Assembly: GCA_958295665.1 (NCBI GenBank)
Contig: OY282560.1
Coordinates: 44,578,333 to 44,642,332, forward strand
Source of the DNA: Tipula vernalis
Lineage: Eukaryota; Arthropoda; Insecta; Diptera; Tipulidae
DNA length: 64,000 nucleotides
Direction: 5' to 3'
Shown piece after piece: positions 10,696 to 20,560 of this stretch. Position numbers and translations under genes: made by a program. The notes under the pieces are model-generated. The model had not been told where the DNA came from. It made no database searches and saw only the letters and a program-made list of their open reading frames with translations. Within the stretch, counting starts at the first letter, position 1. Each line of letters starts with the position of its first letter.

Positions 10696-10767
10696 TTTTG
10701 TTTTTTTCGTATATAAATTAGGTAAGACAATAAAATTTTTTGTCATTTGAGACATTGTGTTGGTTCA
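10696..10767 (+). promoter_or_regulatory. core promoter of gene 1
   Basis: A TCAGT initiator lies at 10765-10769 (predicted start at A 10767), a TATA-like ATAAAAT about 31-38 bp upstream, and the decamer TCATTTGAGA at 10743-10752. The promoter of gene 2 has the same parts: TCAGT at 51432-51428, a TAAAAAT about 30 bp upstream, and the identical decamer at 51454-51445 with the same 12-bp spacing to the initiator. A T-rich tract and a GTATATAAATTAGG/GTATAAATTTGG block further upstream are shared as well. Confidence 0.75.
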
Positions 10768-10835
10768 GTGAAGAAGCTTTAAAATTTTATAAATTAAAAT
10801 AATTAAATTGTATTTTTGCCGTGTACATTTTTGAT
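10767..10835 (+). other. gene 1, non-coding exon 1
   Basis: It starts at the predicted initiator and ends before the donor GTGAGTATTTTGCAC at 10836. It shares CAGTGAAGAAGCTT and the donor context with exon 1 of gene 2 (51430-51381). It contains no ATG before the donor apart from a possible one at the exon edge. Intron 1 runs 10836-11407 (572 bp) to TTTATTTATAG. Confidence 0.7.
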
Positions 10836-11433
10836 GTGAGTATTTTGCACAATTATCTTAAAAATTTGTGAAAAAGACAAAAAAAAGTTTAGTGATTATT
10901 CAAAAAGTTAACAGCACAAGTTTCATTTTTTGTTTTGTTTTAAGGACTTATAATTTATTTTTCTATCTTAAAGTTGGATCTGCTGAAGTGAATGCTAATT
11001 TTTTGTTTTTAAAGTTCTAGTAATTTATTAAACTTGTTTGTTGTTGAACCGTTTAAGAAAATATGTTGGCTATAATGGTGTTGAATGTTGAGTATCGCAC
11101 AGTAACCTTTTCGCGTTTTGTTTAACGCGTACCGTAGTATTTGTAACAGACTGAAATCCTTTCAAAAATTGGCTTGATTAAATTTTTTGCACACTTTTCA
11201 ACTTTTTGTAACCGTTCTTAAATAAAAATGAGAAACCTTGGAAACTTGCATTTCTAATCTTCTCTATAGATGTCTAATTTTAGCACAAAGTCAAGAAATT
11301 CTAGTTTTAGCGATATTGTCGAAATGTGTTAATTAATTTCGATTGCAAAAAAAAAGTTGTTCTAATTAAAACGCATTTTAATTTTATGTTTAATGATTTA
11401 TTTATAGATTCTGACAAGGGCGCGCACACAAAA

Positions 11434-11934
11434 ATGCACCGATTAAATAAAATCATTTTGGTAGTAATGGTATTTAGCACATCACAAGGAGTACATCATA
11501 ATGACGATGAAAAGTCGGTGTCTCAATATTACGATGTGGAACAACCAAAAACACTGATTATTACAACTAACGCGTCGCCTCTATCAAATCCGGACAAATC
11601 ACAAGAATATCGGAATTTCTTAACACAACTATATCGATTTGATGGTGACAAAAATCCGGCGACATTCCAAGTGGTCTCAAATCAACAACGGGCACATGAA
11701 ATACCATCAAAACCCTACATCCAATATCTAATTTCGACATCATCACCACAATTATTAGGATATAAACCATACAGCCATCATCGCTTGGTGAAACGAGCTA
11801 GCGATGATAATCGCGATAGACGAACTATAGTAAGCCTACCAGTCTTCGTTTATCGTCAGAAAGTTGTTAGAAATTACAAAAGACTTACAAGAGAGGAATA
11901 CCGAAAAAAATATTTAGAACATTTTAGATATTAA
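11434..11934 (+). CDS. gene 1: secreted precursor with furin-type site, 166 aa
   Basis: I do not recognise a named family. Residues 1-19 (MHRLNKIILVVMVFSTSQG) form a signal peptide. The mature part has a variable acidic N-terminus, a conserved block SPLSNPDKSQEYRNFLTQLY (48-67) with YRFD and TFQV following, a Pro/Ser/Tyr-rich stretch, and RLVKRA (118-122). A furin-type RDRR follows at 127-130, then a basic C-terminal peptide (131-166) with VFVYRQ and EEYRKKYLEHFRY. There are no cysteines and no amidation glycine. I chose Met 11434 over the in-frame Met at 11326 because a splice acceptor at 11407 precedes it and the paralogue starts at the same place. AATAAA lies at 12001. The paralogue is at 42042-42587 (-). 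Conservation of the cleavage site and C-terminus suggests a processed peptide or secreted structural protein; that is inference. Confidence 0.85.
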   Translation: MHRLNKIILVVMVFSTSQGVHHNDDEKSVSQYYDVEQPKTLIITTNASPLSNPDKSQEYRNFLTQLYRFDGDKNPATFQVVSNQQRAHEIPSKPYIQYLISTSSPQLLGYKPYSHHRLVKRASDDNRDRRTIVSLPVFVYRQKVVRNYKRLTREEYRKKYLEHFRY

Positions 11935-12000
11935 AGATTTGTCCTGGATCATCGCGTTAAAATTTGTGATTTAATTAAATTTGATGGATAATTTATTTAT

Positions 12001-12006
12001 AATAAA
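12001..12006 (+). terminator. polyadenylation signal of gene 1
   Basis: AATAAA 67 bp downstream of the stop codon, followed by a T-rich tract at 12007-12030. Confidence 0.7.
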
Positions 12007-12585
12007 TTTTTTGTATTAAATGTTTGTTTTATTTATATACATAAAAACAAAAAACTAAATTGGGAACTCCGAGTGATAACCAAATAATAAAATAATAATT
12101 TAGAAAATTTTAATTGTGCTAATTTATTTAATTAAAATTGCATTATAACCACTTATCTGGTTTTTTTAACAAATTAGAAAATGTTATAGCGCTTTTACTA
12201 TACGTACTAAGTGGTTACGTAGATTTTGCTAGTGTAAAGTATATGCAACAAACTTTTTTTTTTGTTTGGATTTTGTATATTTTAATTATTATTAATTACT
12301 ATTAATTAGCTATTTAATACAAATTATAATTTTTGATATAAAATTGGCTTGTGTTTTGATTATTTTAAATTTTGGAAAACAAAAAAAACTTTCTTTATAT
12401 CTAGCCCAAGTAACACACGCAGCCCCTCTTTCTTTGAAACACGAAAAACTTTTTCCCGGTCACCACTAATAAAATATAAAGATTAAATGTTAATTAAGCT
12501 CGCTCTAATTATGCTCTAGAAAAAAATATTTTTTCGTTTTGAATTCATTTTTCTTGTGATTTGTCACACGCGGTATCCACATAAA
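12007..12585. other. AT-rich spacer
   Basis: No gene or repeat family recognised. Confidence 0.4.
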
Positions 12586-12860
12586 CAGGGTGAGCTTATG
12601 ACTGAGGAAAAATTTGCCTAAGCACGAGCATTTGTGATGACCTTGAAATTACATATCCAAGGTCAACATAATTTTTTTCCAATACAAATTTACGCAAAAA
12701 AGCAAACAAATTTTATTTGATAAAAAATTAAGATTTTTGCAATTAAGATCTTTTCTTAAAACAAAATTGACGTCGTTTTTTCTCGGAAAATAGATAGCAC
12801 GAGTAATATGGGTTTTGGGTAAAATGTTGATGCAATCAGATTTTCCACCGAGCCACCCTG
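12586..12860. mobile_element. putative Tc1/mariner-type MITE, 275 bp
   Basis: The left end CAGGGTGAGCTTATGAC and the right end read inward, CAGGGTGGCTCGGTGG, share a CAGGGTG terminus. Further inside, GGAAAAATTTG matches GGAAAATCTGATTG. The right end is followed by TA; the left is preceded by AA, perhaps a mutated TA. The interior lacks a transposase. The CAGGGTGG terminus resembles the end of the DD41D-type element at 34086-35255 (CAAGGTGGGCC and CAGGGTGGGCC), so mobilisation by a related transposase is plausible. Confidence 0.6.
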
Positions 12861-13510
12861 TATACAAAAAGGTGACAAATAAAATTATATAGTTTTGTTA
12901 ATTGTGTCGGTATTGTGTTGAGTAAGATTAATTTTTAACGAGTTCATTCTAAAAACTGAGCGAAAAATTCGATGAGTCGCATTAAGATGTTAATTTGATT
13001 AAAAATCTTAATTAGTTGCTGTAGTAGATTTATGGATCGGACACTTTTATCTCAAAATGAATACAAAATATAATTAAATTATTTTGTGGGAAACATTGTG
13101 TAAGCGTAAATGAACATAATTTTTTCGGAATACTTTGAAAAAATGGATAGAAAACAAAAGGACGCATGCCACCTCACAATACGTTTGATCATATTCCCGA
13201 CGATGCGCATAATATACCAGGTCGAGTCGCTCGTGGTGGGAAATCATTGCGAAAAATTACCGTTATCCGTTCAAACAAGCTCGAAATCGATCAAGTTTGG
13301 TAACTGACAACGTTACGAATGCGATACCTCATAATTTAGATTGGCGATTTCCAAAGCCTCGTTTAGTTGGAAGCTCGATTGTATAAAAAAATATAATTTA
13401 ATGCTGAAAACGCCTCTTCTAAGTCGTATCGGTCCTACTCATCCTCAACCAGCACTCATAAAAACTTGGAAAGCTCGATCGGCTTGGTAATATGATTACT
13501 GATGTGCTTG
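12861..13510. other. spacer with a possible unrecognised open frame
   Basis: In one frame near 13165-13300 the text HNTFDHIPDDAHNIPGRVAR and KSLRKITVIRSNKLEIDQVW is open and less AT-biased than its surroundings. I cannot assign it. It may be an exon or a piece of a mobile element. Nothing else seen. Confidence 0.3.
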
Positions 13511-13514
13511 GGTT

Positions 13515-13830
13515 GGTGACATATTCCCGAGGGTACAAAATCCCGAGGGGACAAAATCCCGAGGGTACAAAATCCCGTTTCTCCGAGGAAATCTCGAGGA
13601 CAACCCCTTCGGGTGAAGGAAAATTTTAATTTAAAGTAAAATAAGAATATCCTTGGGATTTTGTTTCCTCGGGATTTTGTACCCTCGGGATTTTGTATCC
13701 TCGGGATTATGTATCCTCGGGATTTTGTATCCTCGGAATTTTATACTCTCGGGATTTTTTTAAATTCTCAATTCTCGGGATTTTGCACCCTAGGGATTTT
13801 GAATTTCGGGATTTTGTCTCGCTTCCGATG
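13515..13830. repeat. inverted minisatellite, unit CCTCGGGATTTTGTA
   Basis: At 13530-13580 the unit reads CCCGAGGGTACAAAAT three or more times. After a spacer of about 75 bp it continues at 13650-13825 in the opposite orientation, TCCTCGGGATTTTGTA, about ten times with decay toward the right end. The two blocks are reverse complements and could form a long hairpin. The 62-aa frame over the right block (PRDFV/GFCILG repeats) is a by-product of the repeat. Confidence 0.85.
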
Positions 13831-13843
13831 TGTTGAGGATTCA

Positions 13844-14060
13844 AGTTAGCAACGAACAACAATGTCAACACCTCGTATAATTAGACACCTTATAAATTAT
13901 GTTTTAACGTGTAAAATCATGGTAGGAATTTTCATGTGAAAATATTTGAACTCGACACCCGCCAAGCCGTGTGCCGATTTTTCTATTCTAGATTTTAAAT
14001 AAAAAATATTGTATGATTAGTTGTAAAAGTATCGTAGAAGAAAGAAACAACTCCGTTAAC
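13844..14060 (+). repeat. probable 5' LTR, 217 bp
   Basis: It begins AGTTAGCAACGAACAAC, a gypsy-like start, contains AATAAA near 14000, and ends GTTAAC directly before the primer-binding site. No second copy exists in the window, so the left boundary is inferred from the AGTTA start only. Confidence 0.55.
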
Positions 14061-14078
14061 TGGCGCCGAAACAGTGAG
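14061..14078 (+). promoter_or_regulatory. retroelement primer-binding site
   Basis: TGGCGCCGAAACAGTGAG immediately after the LTR has the TGGCGCC start of a site complementary to a tRNA 3' end, close to the tRNA-Lys-type sites of retroelements. A long untranslated leader follows to the gag start at 14748. Confidence 0.7.
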
Positions 14079-14747
14079 CCGTCACGAAAATTATTTAGTA
14101 ACTGCATTATAGTGAATAGTTAAGTTCTAAGTGATTTAATAATTTAGTGAATTTTGAAGTGAGAATTCAAGCGACTCTACCCCCACGAGAACATAGCAGT
14201 CTTAGCCACTATACCCATGAGAACATAGGTGGTGATCAACTGAAACTTCAAATATTTCATTAATATTGTGATCGTGTAATTAACGTGATTAAGCGCGTAC
14301 CACGAGTAAGTGATCTACAAATATAAACGCACACCACTCAAAGAGAGAAACTATGGCTTATCCGACAAACTAAGCGAGATACAATCGACGGTTTACAAGT
14401 GTACTTCACCGGCTGTTCACTATAAATACCTTTGAGAAACTTCAAATCTTCAAATAAGTAATAAATAAAAAACCCAGGACATGATCCTCATAATAGTAAC
14501 GTAAGCAAACCAAGCAAATACCAACATATAATTAAAATTTTACAAAAAATTAACAAAATACGAAATAATAAACTAAAACGATAGTAATTAATAAAAATAA
14601 CATAAATAATTAATCATCGAAGTAATAAACGATAAAAATTAACCAAAAAAGGAAATCTAGTGTTAAATCGAATAATAGAGATATTTCTCTTAACTAAAGA
14701 TAAAATTAAATAAAAGTGTAAACAATAAAAAATAATTTTTCTCGACA

Positions 14748-15155
14748 ATGGAGGAAGTAAAAAATTCTTTAAGAACCTTGGAAGGAGTTGTAAATGCTCT
14801 AATGGAGCAAATTAAACAAATTAAGGGAAGATTGGGAAAACTAGAAAATCCGATAGTTCACCAAACAACAACAACATTGACACCTCCAAAAACGGAACAA
14901 GATCTACATGACATCAGTAAATTGCCAGACAGTGTTAAAGAACTTCAACATTTCGATGGCAACCCCACCCAGTACATTTCCTGGGTGCACAACGTGGAAA
15001 ATATATTAATCGATTATGAGATCATGCGCAACAAGCTTATATATAGAGCTATGCATCAAAGCATCAGACAAAAAATAAGAGACAATGCAGATTCAGCGCT
15101 TATTTCATATAATATTTTCGATAACGAATGGGTAACAATTAAGACGTACCTCTAA
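14748..15155 (+). pseudogene. Gypsy gag, truncated
   Basis: A 135-residue frame. Residues 1-37 are a likely coiled coil (EEVKNSLRTLEGVVNALMEQ). Residues 62-135 include LPDSVKELQHFDGNPTQYIS and a helical region that resembles the capsid N-domain of insect Gypsy gag proteins. It is much shorter than a full gag, and the frame shifts at about 15155-15206 into a Gln/Asn-rich region. The expected capsid C-domain appears deleted. Confidence 0.7.
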
Positions 15156-15205
15156 ATCAAATTGCACCAAGACAACCATACATTCCACAAACAAATTCTG
15201 GAGCG

Positions 15206-15904
15206 ATGCCACTACAACAGAGGAACATGGCATATAATATTCAACACCAAGCCAATTCAGTTCCGTCTAGACCAAACAATCCTAAACCACCGGTACCAAA
15301 GAGTGTTGACCCATCGGTGCAAACAAGACAGGTCAATTACATCAATCTCCCGAACTATCAAAATAATCAATCAACAATTCAAACTGGAAAACTCGTATCA
15401 GAATATATACTTAAAGATGACAGCATACTAAAATTCCTAATCGACACCGGAGCTAATAAAAATTTTGTAAAGCCAGAATTAGCTAAAACCGCCGTCCCAA
15501 CCAACGTTCAATTTAAAATCAGATCAGCAGCAGGAAATATAGGAATCAGCAAAAAAATTAACGGACAATTTTTCAAAAGCTTAGGCATCAACAACGTAAT
15601 TGATTTGTTCGTTATACCTGGCTTAAAAACAGTCAACGGTATTATCGGTGACGATACCTTGAAAGAATTAGGAGCAATTATTGATCGCGGGAACAACACA
15701 TTAACGATATCACCGAACATCAAAATTCTACTCTACGAAAAAAGATCAAACCAGGTCAACAATATTGAAATTCGCGACAATCATCTGTTACCGAACACGA
15801 AGCAAAAACTCCAAACCATTATTTCAACATTTCATGCACTTTTCGGACCTGTTAATAAAAAGGAAACAATCACCACTGAAGACCAACCACTGATCCGAAA
15901 TTAA
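15206..15904 (+). pseudogene. Gypsy gag C-terminus and protease
   Basis: A 232-residue frame. Residues 1-60 are Gln/Asn/Pro-rich gag tail. ILKFLIDTGANKNFV (74-88) holds the catalytic DTG at 80-82. GINNVIDLFVIPGLK and GIIGDDTLKELGAIIDRG follow, the usual protease C-terminal half. The frame then enters the connector to RT (KLQTIISTFHALFG) and stops at 15902-15904, where a frameshift leads to the RT frame. Confidence 0.8.
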
Positions 15905-15960
15905 AACAGAGCCAATCTACACGAAGCCGTACCCGCAATCCATACCACATGAGGTAGGAA

Positions 15961-16857
15961 GTGGAAAAACAAATTGACCAACTCCTAGCGGACGGAATAA
16001 TTAGACCTTGTAAAAGCCCATACAATTCACCGATTTGGATCGTTGAAAAGAAAATGGATGCGTCACAGACAAAAAAATATAGGATGGTGATTGACTTCAA
16101 AAGATTGAATGTAGTAACAACAGCGGACACATATCCAATTCCTGATATAAGCAATACAATCGCAAATCTTGGGAATTCGAAATTTTTTACCACCATCGAT
16201 TTAACGTCAGGATTCCATCAAATAAAGATGAAGGAAGCCGATATACCCAAGACCTCGTTCCCAACAATGAACGGCAAATACGAGTTTTTAAGGCTCCCAT
16301 TTGGTTATAAGAATGCACCCGCCATCTTTCAAAGAATGATAGATGACGTCCTAAAAGAATTTATCGGCGAGATATGTTACGTCTATATGGACGATATAAT
16401 AGTATTCGGAGGGAGAACTGAGGAAGAACATCTAACGAACATCAGGAAAGTTTTTTCAAAATTAGAAAAGGCCAACTTACGGGTTAATCTAGATAAAACA
16501 GAATTCTTAAAAACACAAACCGAATTTCTCGGATACCTAATCACGGATAAAGGTATCAAACCGGACCCAAAAGAAATTTCCGCTATTCGAAGCATCAAGA
16601 AACCCGACAACTTGAAGGATTTAAAATCATTTCTAGGATTGGCATTATACTACAGACGTTTCATTCGAGAATTCGCTAAAATAGTGAAACCATTGACTAA
16701 TCTGACAAGCGGGAAAAACGCTCAAATCAGGACAAACCAGTCAAACAAAATTAAGATCAGTATGAACGAGAAAGAACTTAAAGCATTTCGAAATATGAAG
16801 GAGCTACTCATCACCAGCTTCATCATTTGTAATCGGCGCGGTGTTACCACAAGGTGA
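15961..16857 (+). pseudogene. Gypsy reverse transcriptase
   Basis: A 298-residue frame with all main RT blocks: RMVIDFKRLNVVT (41-53), FFTTIDLTSGFHQIKM (75-90, first catalytic Asp), LRLPFGYKNAPAIFQRMID (110-128), YVYMDDIIVFG (140-150, catalytic YMDD), TEFLGYLITDKGIK (187-200) and DLKSFLGLALYYRRFI (220-235). This is the best-preserved retroelement domain in the window. It ends at a deletion with frameshift near 16810 that removes the start of RNase H. Upstream it is out of frame with the protease. Confidence 0.85.
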
Positions 16858-17089
16858 AGTGAGCAAAGATAGGCCGATAACCTGCATATCCAGATCCTTA
16901 AACAAAATTGAGGAGAATTATGCGGCCAATGAGAAGGAAATGCTGGCCATCATCTGGGTATTGGATAATCTTCGAAATTACTTATACGGGGCAAAAAAAA
17001 TCAAAATTCTGACAGAGCATCAACCTTTAACATTTACACATTCACAACCGGAACAGTACACAGCGCCGAAGAAGATTCCACAGAATTAA
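16806..17089 (+). pseudogene. Gypsy RNase H, damaged
   Basis: The frame reads SSFVIGAVLPQGEVSKDRPI, ISRSLNKIEENYAANEKEML and LRNYLYGAKKIKILTEHQPL. The first catalytic Asp block, which should precede SSFVIG, is deleted at the junction with RT. The later TDHQPL block reads TEHQPL, so a second catalytic Asp is Glu. The Glu of KEML is kept. It was inactive before or after insertion. Confidence 0.75.
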
Positions 17090-17407
17090 TTCAATATTGC
17101 GATGCACCAATTAATGTATTCAGAAACCAACTCATTATTAAGAAAGGCAAAAATATTTATGCCCACGAAGAACCTCATCCAACATACAGCAAACATCACA
17201 CCAGTCTACCAGAAATAACAAAAGACTGGTAAAAGTTCTACGGGAAAGATTGAATCCATCCATTATTAACGGAATAAAAATTCCCGAGGAATACATTCAA
17301 ATCCTGCAAGAAGTTTATAAAGAATGCTTCTCCAGATATAAATTGCGAAATTTTCAATAATAAAAGAAAAACACAGACGACACCATCTAGAAAACAAAAA
17401 ACAAATT

Positions 17408-18196
17408 TTGGAAAGTTACTATTTTCCTCACATGGACAGCTTAATCAAAAAATACACACAAAGCTGTGACAATTGCAATTTCAATAAGTCAATATCAACA
17501 AACAACAGAAATACTTCACATGGATATAATGGAAATTCGCAAAATTTTTCCGTATTAAAAGCAAGTCAATTGCACACATTCGAGACAAGATCATCAAGGC
17601 ACTGCACTACTTCACGGTACCAAGGCTAATTGTAATGGACAACGAGCGAAGCTTAGTGAGCCCAATCATCACGGACTACCTAAAAACCTTCGGAGTCGAG
17701 ATCTACGCAACATCTTCACAACGAAGTGAAGTAAATGGGATCATCGAAAGAGTACATTCCAAGGTTATCGAAATCGTGAGATGTTTGCAGGACGAATATA
17801 GATTTGACAACAAAAGAGTTGATCAACATAGCAGTAAACCTCTATAATAATTTCATACATTCGGTCATTCAAAAAAAACCTAGCGACATATTTTTGGGCA
17901 GAACGCAACGGATCAACTATCAGAACCTAGCAGACTTCAAAAACAAAGTGAATGAGGATGTGATAGAAAGGTTAAAAAAATCTCAAGAGACAAAAATAAC
18001 GAGGAAAAATTTAAATCGAACTAAACCAAAATCATATGAGCTCGGCGATACAATCTATACCGCTAACAAACAAATCAAAGCAAAAGATAAACCCAAATTC
18101 AGAAAGGAAACTATGGCGAAAGATAACAATGTCACAGTTACAACTACATCCAGAAGACGGATTCATAAAACCCATATCAAAAACCAAACACAATAA
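17408..18196 (+). pseudogene. Gypsy integrase, fragmented
   Basis: YYFPHMDSLIKKYTQSCDNCNF (17420-17485) is the zinc-binding domain (CxxC). The start of the catalytic core is deleted, and text resumes with FTVPRLIVMDNERSLVSPII (second Asp) and SEVNGIIERVHSKVIEIVR (catalytic Glu) at 17610-17790. The C-terminal part continues in another frame, 17804-18196, with basic residues (RKNLNRTKPKSYELGDTIY) and a chromatin-reading-like tail. Confidence 0.75.
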
Positions 18197-18200
18197 TTTT

Positions 18201-18930
18201 TCAATTCCAGCACTTGGCTTTTAGGTCAATTAATGTCAATGAGCATCTACGAGTGCAACACCCCATTAGTAACATTGAAGCAAGGAAATGAGAATAATAC
18301 GACATAGACCTAGCAGCTTTCATTGTACCTAACATCATTTCAAACCTATCACACACAGATTTTGATAAAGCGAATTCCTTTGCTAAAGATCTAAATTTAG
18401 TAGATTCCACTTATTACCAAAGGAAAAAGGTAAACAATTTAGTGGCCTTATGTTATGACAGATATAAGATATAGATCTACAGGTCAACCATAATGGCAAG
18501 TAGGTATAGATATTGCTAGGTTTCATCACATAAATACTTAATGTCCATGAGTCTTCTCTTCTTGTACTGCACCATTTATAAAGATTTGTCTCTATATCCA
18601 GCCTTTATCATCTGACACGGTGGATGTATTTTGTCCGTAAAAACTCGACAGCTTTATAATTTGCACATATTGACAGCTAAACGTACAATATAGTCGTATT
18701 TAATTATCACTCTCTCTATCTCAGATTTATCTAATCTTAAGTTTATCTATTCGTATTTTTGAAACTTATGCTCAGAAAGATAAATCACCAGATAAGTATC
18801 CGGCCTTCTTTCCCAATGTTCCGCGCACTTCAAAATAGTATATAAGGCTTCCAGATAATTTGCCCATATGTCATATCGAGGTTGCATTCGGTCACTTGAC
18901 ATCTGTATTTTCCCCCGTATACAAATTGAT
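18201..18930. other. spacer, possible retroelement debris
   Basis: A + strand frame near 18300-18425 (IDLAAFIVPNIISNLSH, then FAKDLNLVDSTYYQRKK) recalls the region after the protease in Bel/Pao or other retroelements, but the match is weak. No LTR matching 13844-14060 is visible. Confidence 0.3.
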
Positions 18931-18934
18931 AAAT

Positions 18935-20050
18935 CTCATTAAGTTCTTCTTTCATCCGGTCTACGTAATCCTGTTAACATAAAGCCGCTGATGGAACAGC
19001 CCCAAAATTTAAATCTCTACGTAATTTTAGATTATTTCCAAATATGGTTTTAGCTGGTGTTATTCATGCCGAGCCCAGTTGCACTGGTTTTTCACCACGA
19101 CCATTGCTAGATATTCCCCCAATGTGCCATTGAAACTTTCCACCATACCATCGGAATGTGGATGCAAAGGCGTTGTTCTCCATCACCGACTTACATAACA
19201 CCGACTTAAAATTCGTCCCTTGATATGAAGCTATAACAGCACTCAAAATCTACTAATCCAGTGTTCACCGCACCATCAGCTATTGTTAAATAATCCATTA
19301 ACACTATCACATATTTATTGCCGCTCTCAACGTTATACTGTTTCATGGTTTCATGATTTTTACGTGCGCGGGTCCCTTCACCGCAGTACGTCGGTCATAT
19401 TTTTGGCGCCATTCTATCACCGATTGCCACATCCTGTCCAGTAGAATCGTTGACGTATTTGGCTAGTATTTTATTAATTCCCAGGTGGCCTGCACTTGCT
19501 CCTCCGTGATCCACTTTCAGCATTTCCGCAATCTGGCTCTTCGGCAATACCAGCGGCAATACCAATTCTCTCTTTATTTGGCGGCTATCCCATTAAGCCC
19601 AATAAATTTCGTATCATCTAATTGCTCTTTCGTGACTATTTTATCAGTCCATTCCTCTTCAGGTAGCACTTCTTTGGACCGAGCGTCAATGATACTTTCC
19701 TTTGCTTCAACGTGCCAACAATGTTTGAATTCTATTGGATTGCATTGTAGATTTAATGCCGAAAATATTCAACCTACCCGTATCAATTCGGTGCTTTACT
19801 ACCATTGAGGTCCTTTCGTTATTATTCTATGTACTGCAGAATACGTACATGTACCGTTTGAGTAGTTGATGTGCAGAATTCTTCTGTGCCATGGTAAGAT
19901 CATCGATCCATTTCTGCATAAGTTGTTCTACCATTTCTTTCTGCCCTTGCATGTCGGCTTTTTCAATCGGACTTTTCTGTTCACATCGTCGATATCTTCT
20001 TGATGGTTTTTTTCTTATCTTTTTCCGATTATAATTTCCTTGCATTCGCT
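18935..20050 (-). mobile_element. Ty3/Gypsy polymerase remnant lacking RT
   Basis: Read leftward: QKWIDDLTMAQKNSAHQLL (about 19910-19860) and SMVVKHRIDTG (about 19810-19775) form the protease-RT connector. The text then jumps past RT to DDTKFIGLNGIAAK (about 19625), AEMLKVDHGG and GHLGINKILAK (zinc-binding region, about 19525-19450), MKQYNV and GNKYVIVLMDYLT (core, about 19350-19290), QGTNFKSVL (about 19220), then PHSDGMVESFNGTLGEYLAM with the catalytic Glu (about 19165-19110). All of RT is deleted, and there are many stops and frame changes. Its style matches the + strand RT fragment at 4.7-5.2 kb. Confidence 0.7.
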
Positions 20051-20109
20051 CTCCACTTTGTTCGCTTCAACAACCCACAACCTGGGTGATCCAGAACCTT
20101 CCTACAATC

Positions 20110-20560
20110 TTCACCACACGATCGTCCTCGCGTTTCGGTAGCTGCTTCTCCCGATGCTTTCAATTCTTGAACCATTTTTTACTTTGTAGGCCTTTATACC
20201 GAGGTCTTTGTGCAAAATTCTTCGCAAAATCCTATCGCTGATGTTCAATTCTGGTGCACGATAGATGGCGGGTTGAGGTGCTCTGAAGTTGATGCACACT
20301 TTCAGCTACAGCAGCAATGTTTTCCATCGAACGAGCTGGACGGCGATGCAAAACGTGTGTATTGTCTATTAATATGCCAGTCGAACGATCTTCACCAATT
20401 TCCTCATAACCGTTCCCAGTTGGCGGTTCATTTCTACCGAATATAGTACGCAATTTTTGGCGCAAGTTTCGGCAACTGGCTCACTACTTTGAAAATAAGT
20501 TTTCAATATTTCCCAATGTTCACCAGGAATATAATACTGAATTTCTATCACTTGACAGCT
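20110..20560 (-). pseudogene. Tc1/mariner (DD41D-type) transposase, N-terminal fragment
   Basis: Across two or three frames the text gives YYIPGEHWEILKTYFQSSEP, ETCAKLRTIFGRNEPPTGNG, HRRPARSMENIAAVAESV and LNISDRILRRILHKDLGIKA. These are the paired helix-turn-helix DNA-binding domain and linker of insect transposases with a DUF4817-like N-terminus. It stops before the catalytic core. It abuts the Gypsy remnant on the left. Confidence 0.7.

Larger units (their letters stand above)
13844..18200 (+). mobile_element. Ty3/Gypsy (errantivirus-like) retroelement, 5' LTR to integrase, broken
   Basis: In order on the + strand: a probable 5' LTR (13844-14060), a primer-binding site (14061-14078), a long leader, gag, protease, reverse transcriptase, RNase H and integrase. 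The gene order and motifs are those of insect Ty3/Gypsy elements. No second LTR follows 18200 and no env-like frame is seen, so the 3' part is missing or diverged. Frameshifts or deletions occur within gag, between protease and RT, between RT and RNase H, and within integrase, so this is an old inactive copy. Confidence 0.8.

Noticed and set aside
11326..11433. N-terminal 36-residue extension of gene 1
   Set aside because: It crosses a likely splice acceptor (TTTATTTATAG at 11397-11407) and would bury the signal peptide; the paralogue has no counterpart.
13661..13849. 62-aa frame with PRDFV/GFCILG repeats
   Set aside because: Translation of the CCTCGGGATTTTGTA minisatellite.
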